Below are positions 36,247 to 45,862 of a stretch of DNA of 64,000 nucleotides, piece after piece (position 1 is the first letter of the stretch; every line of letters starts with the position of its first letter). The stretch is taken from contig JAJBSL010000005.1 in NCBI GenBank assembly GCA_020540725.1, positions 62,001-126,000 on the forward strand, written 5' to 3'. Both the position numbers and the translations under genes were made by a program. Below the pieces are notes generated by a model. The model was not told the DNA's origin, did no database searches, and saw only the letters and a program-made list of their open reading frames with translations. The DNA comes from Lachnospiraceae bacterium EP-SM-12S-S03. GTDB lineage: Bacteria; Bacillota; Clostridia; Lachnospirales; Lachnospiraceae.

Positions 36247-38619
36247 ATGGAAAGAGGAATGAACGAAAGAATTAGAAAACTTCGTAAACAGAGTCTTGAG
36301 ACAGAACCGCATATTTATATGGAAAGAGCGGATCTTGAGACAGATGCTTACATGATGTATGAAGGAAGTGTTTCCGTACCGGAACTTCGTGCGCTTTCAT
36401 TCAAACATTTTATGGAAAACAAAACACTTTGTATCAATGACGGGGAATTGATCGTAGGTGAAAAGGGTGATGGCCCACAGGCAGCACCATCTTTCCCGGA
36501 ACTTTGCTGTCACACAGTAGAAGACATGAAGATTATGAACGCCAGAGATCTGATCTATTTCCGTGTTTCAGAGGAAGATCTGAAATTACAGGAAGAGAAG
36601 ATCATCCCATTCTGGGAGAAACGTTCTGTTCGTCATAAAATTTTAGCAAACATGACAGAGGAGTGGAAGAATGCTTATGCAGCAGGTATTTTCACAGAGT
36701 TCATGGAACAGAGAGGACCGGGACATACAGTTGGTTCTGAGAAAATCTACAAAAAAGGTTTCTTAGATTACAAGAACGACATTATTGAAGCAAGAAACAA
36801 CCTTGACTTCTTAAACGATAAAGAAGCATTTGACAAAAAGTCTCAGTTAAACGCGATGGAAATCTGCTGTGATGCGATCATGATCTTAGGAGAGAGATAT
36901 GCAGCATATGCAAGAGAGCTTGCGGAAAAAGAGACAGACGAGACACGTAAAGCTGAATTGTTGCAGATCGCTGCGAACTGTGACGTTGTACCGGCTCACG
37001 CTCCGCAGACATTCTGGCAGGCAATCCAGATGTATTGGTTTGTACACCTTGGAGTAACAACAGAGTTGAACCCGTGGGATGCATACAGCCCGGGACGTTT
37101 TGACCAGCATTTAAATCCGTTCTATCTGAAAGATACAGAAGAGGGAATCTTAGATGACGAGAAAGCTCTTGAATTATTAGAGTGCTTGTGGGTAAAATTC
37201 AACAACCAGCCAGCTCCGCCAAAAGTAGGCGTTACATTAAAAGAAAGTGGAACATACACAGACTTTGCAAACTTTAACACAGGCGGTATCACACCGGAAG
37301 GTGAAAATGGTGTCAACGATGTCAGCTACCTGATCTTAGACTGTATGGATGAGATGAAATTATTACAGCCAAGCTCTAACGTACAGATCAGTAAGAAGAC
37401 ACCGCAGAAATTCTTGAAGCGTGCTTGTGAGATTTCAAGAAAAGGATGGGGACAGCCTGCATTCTACAACACAGAAGCAATCATTCAGGAACTTTTGAAT
37501 GCTGGAAAAACAATTGAAGACGCAAGACGCGGTGGTACAAGCGGATGTGTTGAGACAGGAGCATTTGGTAACGAGGCTTATATTTTAACAGGATACTTCA
37601 ACTTACCGAAGATCTTAGAACTTACTTTATACAATGGTTATGATATTGTAAGCAAGAAACAGATCGGTCTTCCGCTTGGATATGCAAAAGACTTCAAGTC
37701 ATACGAAGAATTATTTGATGCATACAAGAAACAGATCGAATATCTTGTAGATATCAAGATCGAAGGAAGCAACGTGATCGAGAAGATTTACGCAGAATAT
37801 ATGCCTGCACCATTCCTTTCTGTTATTACAAACGATTGTATTTCAAAAGGAAAAGACTACAATGCAGGTGGTGCGAGATACAACACAAACTACTTACAGG
37901 GTGTTGGTATCGGTACAATTACAGACTCTCTTGCAGCAATCAAGTATAATGTATTTGATGAGAAGAAGTTCACAATGGAAGAACTGGTTGACGCGATGGA
38001 GCATAACTTTGAAGGATATGATATGATTGCAAACCTTGTACGCAATAAGACTCCGAAGTATGGTAATGATGATGATTACGCAGATGATATCATGAAAGAC
38101 GTATTCAACTTCTACCAGAAGACAGTTACGGGAAGACCAAACATGAAGGGTGGTACATACCGTATCAACATGCTTCCGACAACCTGTCACGTATATTTCG
38201 GTGAAGTTATGAACGCAAGTCCGAACGGTCGTCTTGCACAGAAACCGGTATCTGAAGGTATTTCTCCGGAGAAGGGTGCGGATACACATGGACCGACAGC
38301 GGTTATCAAATCCTGCTCTAAGATGGACCACTTAAGAACAGGTGGAACATTGCTGAACCAGAAGTTTACTCCAAGTGTTGTAAAGGGTGAAGAAGGTCTC
38401 GATAACATGGCGAACTTAGTTCGTTCTTACTTCAACATGGATGGACACCATATTCAGTTCAATGTTATCGACAGAGAGACACTCATTCAGGCTCAGAAAC
38501 ATCCGGATGAGTATAAAGACTTAATCGTTCGTGTTGCAGGATACAGTGATCATTTCCGTAACTTAAGCAAAGCGCTACAGGATGAGATCATCGAAAGAAC
38601 GGAACAGTCATTTAACTAA
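36247..38619 (+). CDS. hypD: trans-4-hydroxy-L-proline dehydratase (glycyl radical enzyme)
   Basis: 790 aa. The catalytic Cys434 and Glu436 lie in GGTSGCVETG and the radical Gly765 in VRVAGYSDHF; these positions equal those I recall for the characterised C. difficile HypD, and long blocks such as SSNVQISKKTPQKFLKRAC, SRKGWGQPAFYNTEA and KYGNDDDYAD are as in that enzyme. The reaction turns trans-4-hydroxyproline into pyrroline-5-carboxylate, which ProC reduces to proline. The substrate in the gut would be collagen-derived hydroxyproline. The gene follows its activase by 4 nt. A proC gene lies at the right end of the window. Confidence 0.95.
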   Translation: MERGMNERIRKLRKQSLETEPHIYMERADLETDAYMMYEGSVSVPELRALSFKHFMENKTLCINDGELIVGEKGDGPQAAPSFPELCCHTVEDMKIMNARDLIYFRVSEEDLKLQEEKIIPFWEKRSVRHKILANMTEEWKNAYAAGIFTEFMEQRGPGHTVGSEKIYKKGFLDYKNDIIEARNNLDFLNDKEAFDKKSQLNAMEICCDAIMILGERYAAYARELAEKETDETRKAELLQIAANCDVVPAHAPQTFWQAIQMYWFVHLGVTTELNPWDAYSPGRFDQHLNPFYLKDTEEGILDDEKALELLECLWVKFNNQPAPPKVGVTLKESGTYTDFANFNTGGITPEGENGVNDVSYLILDCMDEMKLLQPSSNVQISKKTPQKFLKRACEISRKGWGQPAFYNTEAIIQELLNAGKTIEDARRGGTSGCVETGAFGNEAYILTGYFNLPKILELTLYNGYDIVSKKQIGLPLGYAKDFKSYEELFDAYKKQIEYLVDIKIEGSNVIEKIYAEYMPAPFLSVITNDCISKGKDYNAGGARYNTNYLQGVGIGTITDSLAAIKYNVFDEKKFTMEELVDAMEHNFEGYDMIANLVRNKTPKYGNDDDYADDIMKDVFNFYQKTVTGRPNMKGGTYRINMLPTTCHVYFGEVMNASPNGRLAQKPVSEGISPEKGADTHGPTAVIKSCSKMDHLRTGGTLLNQKFTPSVVKGEEGLDNMANLVRSYFNMDGHHIQFNVIDRETLIQAQKHPDEYKDLIVRVAGYSDHFRNLSKALQDEIIERTEQSFN

Positions 38620-38646
38620 ATGAAAAAGGGAATGAGAGGATAGATA

Positions 38647-38693
38647 TGAGAAAGAGTTTTACACTTTTAGATAGGTGTGAAACTCTTTTTTAG
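38647..38693 (+). terminator. Intrinsic terminator after hypD
   Basis: AAAGAGTTTTACAC pairs with GTGTGAAACTCTTTTTT around TTTTAGATAG. The paired arms end in a T run. Confidence 0.8.
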
Positions 38694-38757
38694 ATATAGG
38701 GAATTCCTTCGGAATCCTAAATCATAAAGTATATGGTTGCAATAAACTTTTTGATTA

Positions 38758-38778
38758 AAGTGTAAAAAAATTACACTT
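38758..38778. promoter_or_regulatory. Inverted repeat before the AAA ATPase promoter
   Basis: AAGTGTAA and TTACACTT are perfect 8-bp arms around AAAAA, 25 bp before the -35 box at 38803. A possible regulator site. Confidence 0.4.
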
Positions 38779-38802
38779 ATAGAATGATTGTGTGAAAAAA
38801 AC

Positions 38803-38831
38803 TTGCTCAAGAAAAAAGAATTGGGTATACT
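38803..38831 (+). promoter_or_regulatory. Promoter for the AAA/TOPRIM pair
   Basis: TTGCTC (38803-38808) and TATACT (38826-38831) are 17 bp apart; GGAGG follows at 38841. Confidence 0.6.
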
Positions 38832-38854
38832 GTTGGTAAAGGAGGTATGTGAAC

Positions 38855-39991
38855 ATGCTGAAAAGTTATGAAGTGAGTAATTTTAAGTCGTTTAAGGGAC
38901 GGACGAAATTTTATTTGGAAAGAACCAATTACAAAATGTTGGAAGATGTAAACCAGAGAAAAAATATTTTAAAGGGACTTATGTTTGTAGGAGCGAATGC
39001 ATCAGGAAAATCAAATGCGATTATAGCACTCAAATTTTTACTGGATAATTTATTTGGAAAAAGAGATGTAAACATAGAGTCCTATATATGTTTATTTTCG
39101 AACAATCCAATTATGTCATTAAAGTATACATTTGAGATTGAGTCTAAAGAAATTGTATATGAAATAGAGTATCAGCGAATTGATCAAAAGGTGAAAGAGG
39201 AGTTATCGGTTGGTGGGGAAACATATCTTTCCAGAGATGGAAGTGTTGCTAAGGTACATTTTACGGAGACAAAGCTTTATACGGATGTACCGAAAGGTAC
39301 TTTGTTTTTAAGGGATATTTATTTTAATACCAAATTTAGAGGCCAGAAAAGGCTGCAAAGTTGGTTTGAATACTTGAGCAATTCAGTTTATGTAGACTTG
39401 TATTCAAGGGAGGCTGTCCAATATAGAGAAATGGATCTCTCTTTAAAGTCATACATGGAAGAAAACGGGACAAAGAAAATAAATGCATTTTTTGATGAAT
39501 ACCATTTTGAGCAGAAGATTGAATATGATAAAAAAGCGAGTGGACCATTAATTACGATGGAATCAGCGGAAAACATAATTTTCTTTAAAAGAAAAGGTAT
39601 TGATGAGCCGATACCTTATGAATTAGAGTCGTTAGGAAATCAGACGTTACTACAACTTTTACCAGCATTTTTTCACTGTATTGATAAAGGTGGGATGTTG
39701 CTTTTAGATGAATTTTCCAGTGGATTCCATAATGATTTAGAAGAATTGCTAGTTCGCTATTTTATGAAAAAGAGTAGTGAGGCACAACTGATTTTTGTTA
39801 CACATTCTACCAATTTGTTATCGAATCGTATTATGCGACCGGATCAGATTTATTCGGTAGAGTTTGATCGTGAGGGAAGTTGTGTTAAAAGATTTTCGAG
39901 CGAAAAGCCGCGGGAAGCGCAGAATATAGAGAAAATGTATCGGAGTGGTGTGTTTCGTGGAGTGCCAAGATATGAATATACAATTAAATAA
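38855..39991 (+). CDS. AAA-family ATPase (OLD/RloA/AbiLi-like), candidate defence protein
   Basis: 378 aa. LKSYEVSNFKSFKG opens an SMC-like ATPase with Walker A GANASGKSN near residue 43; Walker B is GGMLLLDEFSSGFH and the switch His is in LIFVTHSTNLLSN. The central region between them lacks extra recognisable domains. Proteins of this kind pair with TOPRIM or RloB partners in phage-defence modules (AbiL, PARIS, OLD-type). The partner is the next gene, overlapping by 20 nt. The ATG at 38855 lies nine bases after GGAGG. More AT-rich than the hypD gene before it. Confidence 0.83.
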   Translation: MLKSYEVSNFKSFKGRTKFYLERTNYKMLEDVNQRKNILKGLMFVGANASGKSNAIIALKFLLDNLFGKRDVNIESYICLFSNNPIMSLKYTFEIESKEIVYEIEYQRIDQKVKEELSVGGETYLSRDGSVAKVHFTETKLYTDVPKGTLFLRDIYFNTKFRGQKRLQSWFEYLSNSVYVDLYSREAVQYREMDLSLKSYMEENGTKKINAFFDEYHFEQKIEYDKKASGPLITMESAENIIFFKRKGIDEPIPYELESLGNQTLLQLLPAFFHCIDKGGMLLLDEFSSGFHNDLEELLVRYFMKKSSEAQLIFVTHSTNLLSNRIMRPDQIYSVEFDREGSCVKRFSSEKPREAQNIEKMYRSGVFRGVPRYEYTIK

Positions 39992-40745
39992 AGGAAAGTC
40001 CATTGGAAAAGTTCTTTATATTGTCGAAGGAGGCAAGACGGAGCCTAATATTCTTTATTCGATTTTTGTAAAGATTTTTGATTACCAATTTGAAAGAATT
40101 TTAAGGGATAAAGGATATCATAAATATAATTCAAAAGATAATCCGTATTCTCAGGTATTTGTAATTAATGCCGAGGAGAGCAATATAAAAAATATTGCAA
40201 AAGACAACCAGTTTTTGGATCATTTATTTGTTGAACTGATTGAGAATTATAATTTTGATGTAGATAACTCAGCGATATATTATATTTTTGACAGAGATAA
40301 TCAATCAAATACAGACACAAAATTTATAGAGTCCATGATTTCGCTGCTGACTAATTCAAGAGATAACAGAGGGTATGAAAGACAGGGCCTGTTATTATTG
40401 AGCTATCCGGCTATTGAGAGTTTTATACTTAGCTGCTCTCAGCAGGAGAGTTTTCAAAAGAAATTTGACACAGGAAATTCTTTGAAACAATATTTATATG
40501 AATGTAAGACAGATTATAAAAAAATAACAGAGGAAGTTTTAATTCAGGCAGTAAATGAACTGTTTTTGGCATTAAAAGAGATGGGGGTAAAAGAACTTGA
40601 TACAGATGATTTTGCAAGACAGAATCAAGAGATTTATCAGTATGAAGAAGGAGTTTATGGCAGAGAAAAGGTGTATCAGACATTAAGTTTGTTATGTATC
40701 TCGCTGTTGGATTTGGGGCTTGTTGAAGTTGCGACATATTCTTAG
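39972..40745 (+). CDS. RloB/TOPRIM-like protein, partner of AAA ATPase
   Basis: 257 aa. LYIVEGGKTEPNILYSIF (the EGxxTEP motif with the first acidic residue) and YYIFDRDNQSN (second acidic pair) are the arrangement seen in RloB, DUF4435/AriB and AbiLii TOPRIM-like domains, which act as nucleases or triggers. A YPAIESFILSC segment is also in keeping. I do not assign the exact system. The ATG at 39972 follows GGAG nine bases away and overlaps the ATPase gene. The gene is followed by a terminator, closing a two-gene unit. Confidence 0.68.
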   Translation: MNIQLNKGKSIGKVLYIVEGGKTEPNILYSIFVKIFDYQFERILRDKGYHKYNSKDNPYSQVFVINAEESNIKNIAKDNQFLDHLFVELIENYNFDVDNSAIYYIFDRDNQSNTDTKFIESMISLLTNSRDNRGYERQGLLLLSYPAIESFILSCSQQESFQKKFDTGNSLKQYLYECKTDYKKITEEVLIQAVNELFLALKEMGVKELDTDDFARQNQEIYQYEEGVYGREKVYQTLSLLCISLLDLGLVEVATYS

Positions 40746-40772
40746 AAACAACTATAAGACGGCGTTTAATAA

Positions 40773-40818
40773 AAACAAACACTTTGTTTAATAATAGATA
40801 ACAAAGTGTTTGTTTTTT
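40773..40818 (+). terminator. Intrinsic terminator
   Basis: AAACAAACACTTTGTT (40773-40788) pairs with AACAAAGTGTTTGTTTTTT (40800-40818). Ends the AAA/TOPRIM unit. Confidence 0.88.
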
Positions 40819-40829
40819 GTTGAAACCTA

Positions 40830-40857
40830 TTGAATTTTTTGTGATTTTATGTATAAT
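40830..40857 (+). promoter_or_regulatory. Promoter for the polyamine-transport operon
   Basis: TTGAAT (40830-40835) and TATAAT (40852-40857) are 16 bp apart, followed by a leader with GGGAGGGG before the GTG at 40925. Confidence 0.55.
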
Positions 40858-40924
40858 AAAAACGTTCGATAAATTTTAACAAAAAGTATAGTATTAGAAA
40901 ACAAGATGAAAGGGAGGGGAAAGC

Positions 40925-41458
40925 GTGGATATCGGAAAGAAGCTTAAGGAACTTCGGCTTAAGAACGATCTTACATTAGGCGACCTGGCATCCCGAAGTG
41001 AACTGACGAAGGGATTTTTATCACAGGTGGAACGGAATCTGACGACACCGAGTATTGCAACTTTGGAGGATATTCTTGAAGTGTTGGGAAGCAATTTATC
41101 AGAGTTCTTTCATGAAGAGCCCGAGAAGAAAGTTGTGTTTTCCACTCAGGATTTTTTCGAGGATGTGCAGGATGATTATACGATAGAATGGGTGATACCG
41201 AATGCCCAGAAGAATCAGATGGAACCGATACTTCTGACGATCCATCCTCATAAGAAGAGTCATGTTTTGTCTTCCTATCAGGGGGAAGAATTTGGATATG
41301 TCTTAAAGGGAAGCATTACCATTGTGCGGGGGAATGAGAAGTATAAGGTGAAAGCGAAAGAAACATTTTATCTGGATGGCCAGAAAAGTCATTATTTATA
41401 CAATCATGGGAATACAGAGGCGAAGGTGTTATGGATCACAACGCCGCCGATGTTCTGA
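40925..41458 (+). CDS. XRE-family regulator with cupin domain (PuuR-like)
   Basis: 177 aa. The helix-turn-helix is [19 protein letters not shown]; the cupin half has [19 protein letters not shown] and a [15 protein letters not shown] stretch. It starts at GTG 40925, seven bases after GGAGGGG. Its 3' end overlaps an alternative start of potA, whose chosen ATG lies 21 nt after its stop. XRE-cupin proteins beside pot genes are typical polyamine-responsive regulators. It probably controls its own operon. Confidence 0.87.
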   Translation: MDIGKKLKELRLKNDLTLGDLASRSELTKGFLSQVERNLTTPSIATLEDILEVLGSNLSEFFHEEPEKKVVFSTQDFFEDVQDDYTIEWVIPNAQKNQMEPILLTIHPHKKSHVLSSYQGEEFGYVLKGSITIVRGNEKYKVKAKETFYLDGQKSHYLYNHGNTEAKVLWITTPPMF

Positions 41459-41478
41459 TGGTGGAGAGGAGATGTGAG

Positions 41479-43056
41479 ATGGAAGAAAAGAAGTTGATTG
41501 AATTTCGCGATATCGTGAAAAGCTTTGACGGACAGGTTGTATTAAAAGGTGTCAACCTGGATATTTATGAGAATGAATTTGTAACATTACTGGGGCCAAG
41601 TGGTTGCGGTAAGACAACGTTGCTTAGAATCCTCGGGGGATTTTTACAGGCAGATGAAGGAAAAGTGATTTTTGATGGTGAGGAGATCAGTGAGAAGCCA
41701 CCGTATGAGCGTGAGCTTAATACAGTTTTTCAGAAATATGCGTTATTTCCGCATCTGAGTGTGTATGAAAATATTGCATTTGGGTTGAAGATCAAGAAAG
41801 TCAGCAAGGACGTCATCGAGCAAAAGGTTATGAAGATGTTGAAGTTAATCGGATTGGAGGGGTATGAAGACAAGAATACTACCTTGTTATCCGGTGGACA
41901 ACAGCAGCGTGTTGCGATTGCGAGAGCTCTTGTGAATGAGCCGAAGGTACTTCTTCTGGATGAGCCGTTGGCGGCCCTCGATTTGAAACTTCGCAAAGAA
42001 ATGCAGTACGAGTTAAAGAGAATCCAACAGGAAGTCGGAATCACTTTCATCTTCGTAACACACGATCAGGAAGAGGCGCTTACCATGTCGGATAAGATCG
42101 TAGTTATGAATGGCGGTGAGATCCAGCAGATCGGAACACCGAGGGATATTTACAATGAGCCGTCAAACCGGTTTGTAGCAAACTTTATCGGTGAAAGTAA
42201 CATCCTGCCGGGTGTGATGGTAGACGATTATAAAGTGAAATTTGATGATATTATCTTTGATTGTGTAGATTATGGGTTCAAAGAAAATGAAAAGGTTGAC
42301 GTAGTCATTCGACCGGAGGATATTGACATCGTGGATGTGAAAGACGGGAAGATGACAGGAGAGGTGTTGAGCGTTCTTTTCAAAGGGGTTCATTATGAGA
42401 TCATGGTGGAGACGGTTCCTGGAACAAGTGTAACGGTGAACATGCGCATCATCCGGAACCATGATGTGGCCAGTGATGATGGTACGGAAAAGATCAGTGC
42501 CAATGATTTCTATGTGGATATTGATGATGTGAAGGAATTAGATGACAAGGAAATCATTGCCTTATCCAATGCTCAGGCATGGGAAGTGGAGAGTGACGAA
42601 TATATTTCCGTTGCAAAGGTTGAATATGAACTTTCTGAGGAAGAAGGCCAGTATCCGGTTACATTTACAACAGCAAAGGGAACGAGCATTGAGCGTACAA
42701 TCTTTGTGGTAGACCAGCCGGTTGTGAAGAATGAGAAGGCAAACGAAGCGGTCATGGCATTCAACTTCTTCAAGACGGTAGATGAGATCCAGGAGTCGCA
42801 GACACTTGATACGGATATTAAGACGTGGGCGAATGCACAGGCATGGAAATTAAGTGATGAAGAGCAGAGTGTAGACTTAAGTGTCGATTATGATTTCGAT
42901 GCCGAGGACGTAAAAGAAGGCGTCTATAAGGTGACATTCTGGACAACAGGACGTGAGTTTAAAATCCATACAACAGATTATTCGGAAGAGGGTCAGGAGG
43001 TCGGACTGACATTTTTCCCGGAAGATATTCATGTCATGTCTAAGGCGGTATATTAA
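41479..43056 (+). CDS. potA: Spermidine/putrescine ABC transporter ATPase PotA, enlarged
   Basis: 525 aa. Walker [10 protein letters not shown], signature [15 protein letters not shown] and Walker [13 protein letters not shown] are intact. The TOBE domain starts as usual but is interrupted after residue 350 by two related modules (about 363-414 and 451-500), each starting with a NAQAW block followed by a beta-rich segment, before the normal TOBE end [13 protein letters not shown]. PotA is normally about 350-380 aa. The ATG at 41479 has AGGAG seven bases upstream; ATG 41431 lies inside the regulator gene. It energises polyamine uptake with PotB and PotC-PotD. Confidence 0.93.
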   Translation: MEEKKLIEFRDIVKSFDGQVVLKGVNLDIYENEFVTLLGPSGCGKTTLLRILGGFLQADEGKVIFDGEEISEKPPYERELNTVFQKYALFPHLSVYENIAFGLKIKKVSKDVIEQKVMKMLKLIGLEGYEDKNTTLLSGGQQQRVAIARALVNEPKVLLLDEPLAALDLKLRKEMQYELKRIQQEVGITFIFVTHDQEEALTMSDKIVVMNGGEIQQIGTPRDIYNEPSNRFVANFIGESNILPGVMVDDYKVKFDDIIFDCVDYGFKENEKVDVVIRPEDIDIVDVKDGKMTGEVLSVLFKGVHYEIMVETVPGTSVTVNMRIIRNHDVASDDGTEKISANDFYVDIDDVKELDDKEIIALSNAQAWEVESDEYISVAKVEYELSEEEGQYPVTFTTAKGTSIERTIFVVDQPVVKNEKANEAVMAFNFFKTVDEIQESQTLDTDIKTWANAQAWKLSDEEQSVDLSVDYDFDAEDVKEGVYKVTFWTTGREFKIHTTDYSEEGQEVGLTFFPEDIHVMSKAVY

Positions 43057-43057
43057 G

Positions 43058-43894
43058 ATGAAGAAATTTTCACAGCTTGCATTACCATATATTGTATGGG
43101 CGGTACTGATGCTCGTCCTTCCGATGGGACTGATCGCAGTGTACTCTGTGATGAAGCAGGGAAACAGTATCGTGACATTTTCCTTTACATTAGAGCATTA
43201 CGTCAAGTTCTTCACCGACCCAGACTTTTTGTTGATACTTTGGCGTTCTCTTTTGATTGCAATTAAAACAACGATCATCTGTCTTCTGATTGGATATCCG
43301 GTAGCGTATTTTATTGCGAGAAGTAAGGAAAAGATACAGAATATTTTAATCTTATGTATTACAATTCCTATGTGGATCAATATGCTTGTCCGTACATATG
43401 CATGGATCGGACTTTTAAGTGAAGGCGGATTTATCCAGCAGATTCTAAGCTTTATCGGATTGGGAGATAAGGAGCTGTTGTATACGGAAGGAGCGGTTCT
43501 TTTGGGGATGGTTTATAACTTTCTTCCGTTTATGATTCTTCAGATTCAGACTTCCTTAAGCAAGATGGATAATTCTCTTTTGGAAGCGAGTTCGGACCTT
43601 GGAGCAACTCCGGTGCAGACGTTTCGCCGGGTTACGCTGCCATTATCCATTCCGGGAGTGATCAATGGAATTACATTGGTGTTCCTTCCGGCGGTAAGTT
43701 CGTTCTTCATTCCGAAACTTCTTGGAGGAGGACAGTATTTCCTCATCGGAAATCTGATCGAGAATCAGTTTATCACGGTAGGAGAGTGGAACTTTGGAAG
43801 TGCCATTTCCATGATCATGGCAGTGATTATGATGCTTCTTATGATGGCAGTACGTAAAGTAGAGATTCATAATCAAGGTGGGAAGGAGGTATAA
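43058..43894 (+). CDS. potB: Spermidine/putrescine ABC transporter permease PotB
   Basis: 278 aa with six TM helices. The EAA loop, EASSDLGATPVQTFRRVTLPLSIPG, is intact. It is the first permease half of the polyamine transporter. The ATG at 43058 starts one base after the potA stop. A longer in-frame reading starts inside potA and is rejected. Confidence 0.93.
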   Translation: MKKFSQLALPYIVWAVLMLVLPMGLIAVYSVMKQGNSIVTFSFTLEHYVKFFTDPDFLLILWRSLLIAIKTTIICLLIGYPVAYFIARSKEKIQNILILCITIPMWINMLVRTYAWIGLLSEGGFIQQILSFIGLGDKELLYTEGAVLLGMVYNFLPFMILQIQTSLSKMDNSLLEASSDLGATPVQTFRRVTLPLSIPGVINGITLVFLPAVSSFFIPKLLGGGQYFLIGNLIENQFITVGEWNFGSAISMIMAVIMMLLMMAVRKVEIHNQGGKEV

Positions 43895-43899
43895 TCATC

Positions 43900-45792
43900 A
43901 TGAAGAAGAACAGACGTACTTTTGGGAAGATTTTGATGATTCTGATGATTATATTTTTCTATCTTCCGATTTTATATATGATCATATTTTCCTTTAATGA
44001 TGGAAAATCATTGACGCATTTTACTGGATTTTCTCTTCGTTGGTACCGGCATATGCTGGAATCACGAGATATGATGGAAGCCCTTTATACGACGTTTAGT
44101 GTGGCGATTCTGGCAACGCTTATTTCAACGGTGGCAGGAACGATTGCGGCCATCGGACTAAGTAAGTCAAAGAAAATTATCCGCAATTTGATGGAGCAGG
44201 TGAACAACCTTCCGATGATGAATCCGGAGATTGTAACAGCCATAGGGTTCATGCTTCTTTTCATTACATTTAAAGTTGAAAAAGGTTATGTAACCATGTT
44301 GCTTGCGCATATAGCATTCTGTATTCCGTACGTGATGCTATCGGTGATGCCGAAAATCAAGCAGTTAGATCCGAATCTTGCGGATGCGGCGATGGATTTG
44401 GGCTGCACGCCATGGCAGGCGTTGATGAAAGTTATTGTGCCCCAGATCACACCGGGAATCGTGTCGGGAGCATTGATTGCATTTACCATGTCAGTAGATG
44501 ATTTTATCATTTCTTATTTTGTGACAGGGGGAGGCGTCAAGAACTTAAGTATTATTGTCTATACCATGAGTAAGCGTGTGAACCCAAGTATCAATGCGGT
44601 ATCTACTCTTGTGGTTGTGAGCATTACATTTGTACTTCTGATCATTAACCTTGCACCAATGCTGGCAGCGAAACGCAGGAAGAAAGATGTGATTGCAAGG
44701 AAGAACCGGGTACTTCCGGCGGTGGCAGCAGTGCTTGTGGTGTCCCTTGTGGCGGGTGTTGTTTACTTTGGAAATGAGAAGAAAGAGCGTCCATTTGAAG
44801 GGCAGACACTTCATATTTACAACTGGGGAGAATACACTGGTGAAAATATCATTGGAGACTTTGAAAAAGAAACCGGAGCAAAAGTTGTAATGGAGAACTT
44901 TGACTCCAATGAGCAAATGTACATCAAGGTAGCAAACGGTGAACCTTATGACATCCTTGTCCCAAGTGATTATATGATTCAGAGATTGATTCAGGAAGAT
45001 CTGCTTCAGAAGCTGGATCATTCGAAATTGGATTGTCTGGATAAACTGGCGGATAGTGTGAAAAATCTTCCTTACGATCCGGGAAATGAGTATTCGATAC
45101 CTTATTTTTGGGGAACGGTAGGAATTGTATATGATAAGACTAAAGTGGATATCAAGGATCTAGAAGAAGAAGGATTTGGTATTTTCCTGGATCAAAAATA
45201 CAAGGGAGAAGTATATCTCTACGATTCGGAACGAGATTCTTTCATGATGGCGCTGAAAGATCTTGGATATTCCATGAACACCACAAATAAACAGGAACTT
45301 CAGGAAGCTTACGAATGGCTTGTGAAGTGTGTGGAGACGATGGATACAGAGATCGTAACCGATGAGATCATAGACAATATGGCACAGGGAAGAAAAGCGC
45401 TCGGTCTCATTTATTCCGGAGACGCAACCTATGTGATGGAAGAAAATGAGAATATGGGTTATTATATGCCAAAAGAAGGAACCAATCTTTGGTCGGATGC
45501 GATGGTCATTCCGAAGAATGCTAAGAATCCGGATCTTGCACACGCATTTATTAATTTTGCAAGCGACTATGCCGGTGCTTATGATAACTCAAGCTATGTG
45601 GGATATACTTCCGCAAATCAGGAAGTTATGGATGCTATTTACGGAGAAGGTGGAGAATACGAAGGAATTGATGCGTATATTCCGAGAACAGATAATAAAA
45701 ATGATGAGGTTTTCGAATATAACGCAGAAACAAAGAAAATCATAGGAGATCTGTGGAGCAGAGTAAAGATTGCAGCAAGTAATGCGAGGTAG
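43900..45792 (+). CDS. potC: PotC-PotD fusion: permease joined to polyamine-binding protein
   Basis: 630 aa. Residues 1-265 are PotC: six TM helices and the EAA loop DAAMDLGCTPWQALMKVIVP. A seventh helix near 270-290 leads to a full PotD-like binding domain (300-630): LHIYNWGEYTGENI, VMENFDSNEQMYIKV, PYDILVPSDYMI and IPYFWGTVGIVYD. No stop or second ribosome site separates them. Fusion tethers the receptor to its own permease in place of a lipid anchor. It is the last gene of the operon, before a hairpin. Confidence 0.95.
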   Translation: MKKNRRTFGKILMILMIIFFYLPILYMIIFSFNDGKSLTHFTGFSLRWYRHMLESRDMMEALYTTFSVAILATLISTVAGTIAAIGLSKSKKIIRNLMEQVNNLPMMNPEIVTAIGFMLLFITFKVEKGYVTMLLAHIAFCIPYVMLSVMPKIKQLDPNLADAAMDLGCTPWQALMKVIVPQITPGIVSGALIAFTMSVDDFIISYFVTGGGVKNLSIIVYTMSKRVNPSINAVSTLVVVSITFVLLIINLAPMLAAKRRKKDVIARKNRVLPAVAAVLVVSLVAGVVYFGNEKKERPFEGQTLHIYNWGEYTGENIIGDFEKETGAKVVMENFDSNEQMYIKVANGEPYDILVPSDYMIQRLIQEDLLQKLDHSKLDCLDKLADSVKNLPYDPGNEYSIPYFWGTVGIVYDKTKVDIKDLEEEGFGIFLDQKYKGEVYLYDSERDSFMMALKDLGYSMNTTNKQELQEAYEWLVKCVETMDTEIVTDEIIDNMAQGRKALGLIYSGDATYVMEENENMGYYMPKEGTNLWSDAMVIPKNAKNPDLAHAFINFASDYAGAYDNSSYVGYTSANQEVMDAIYGEGGEYEGIDAYIPRTDNKNDEVFEYNAETKKIIGDLWSRVKIAASNAR

Positions 45793-45831
45793 AAACGAAA
45801 TAATGTAAGGTGAATATGATTTGGATATAAT

Positions 45832-45862
45832 CGAGGAGCGGCTCAATGTGGGCCGCTCCTCG
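45832..45862 (+). terminator. GC-rich hairpin after the pot operon
   Basis: CGAGGAGCGGC (45832-45842) and GCCGCTCCTCG (45852-45862) are perfect 11-bp arms; the T run after it is weak (AAAATCGTTATTTATC). Confidence 0.75.

Noticed and set aside
44545..45021. 158-codon open frame on the minus strand
   Set aside because: It is antisense to the PotC-PotD fusion, which has strong homology in the plus frame; no start site or family motif is seen.
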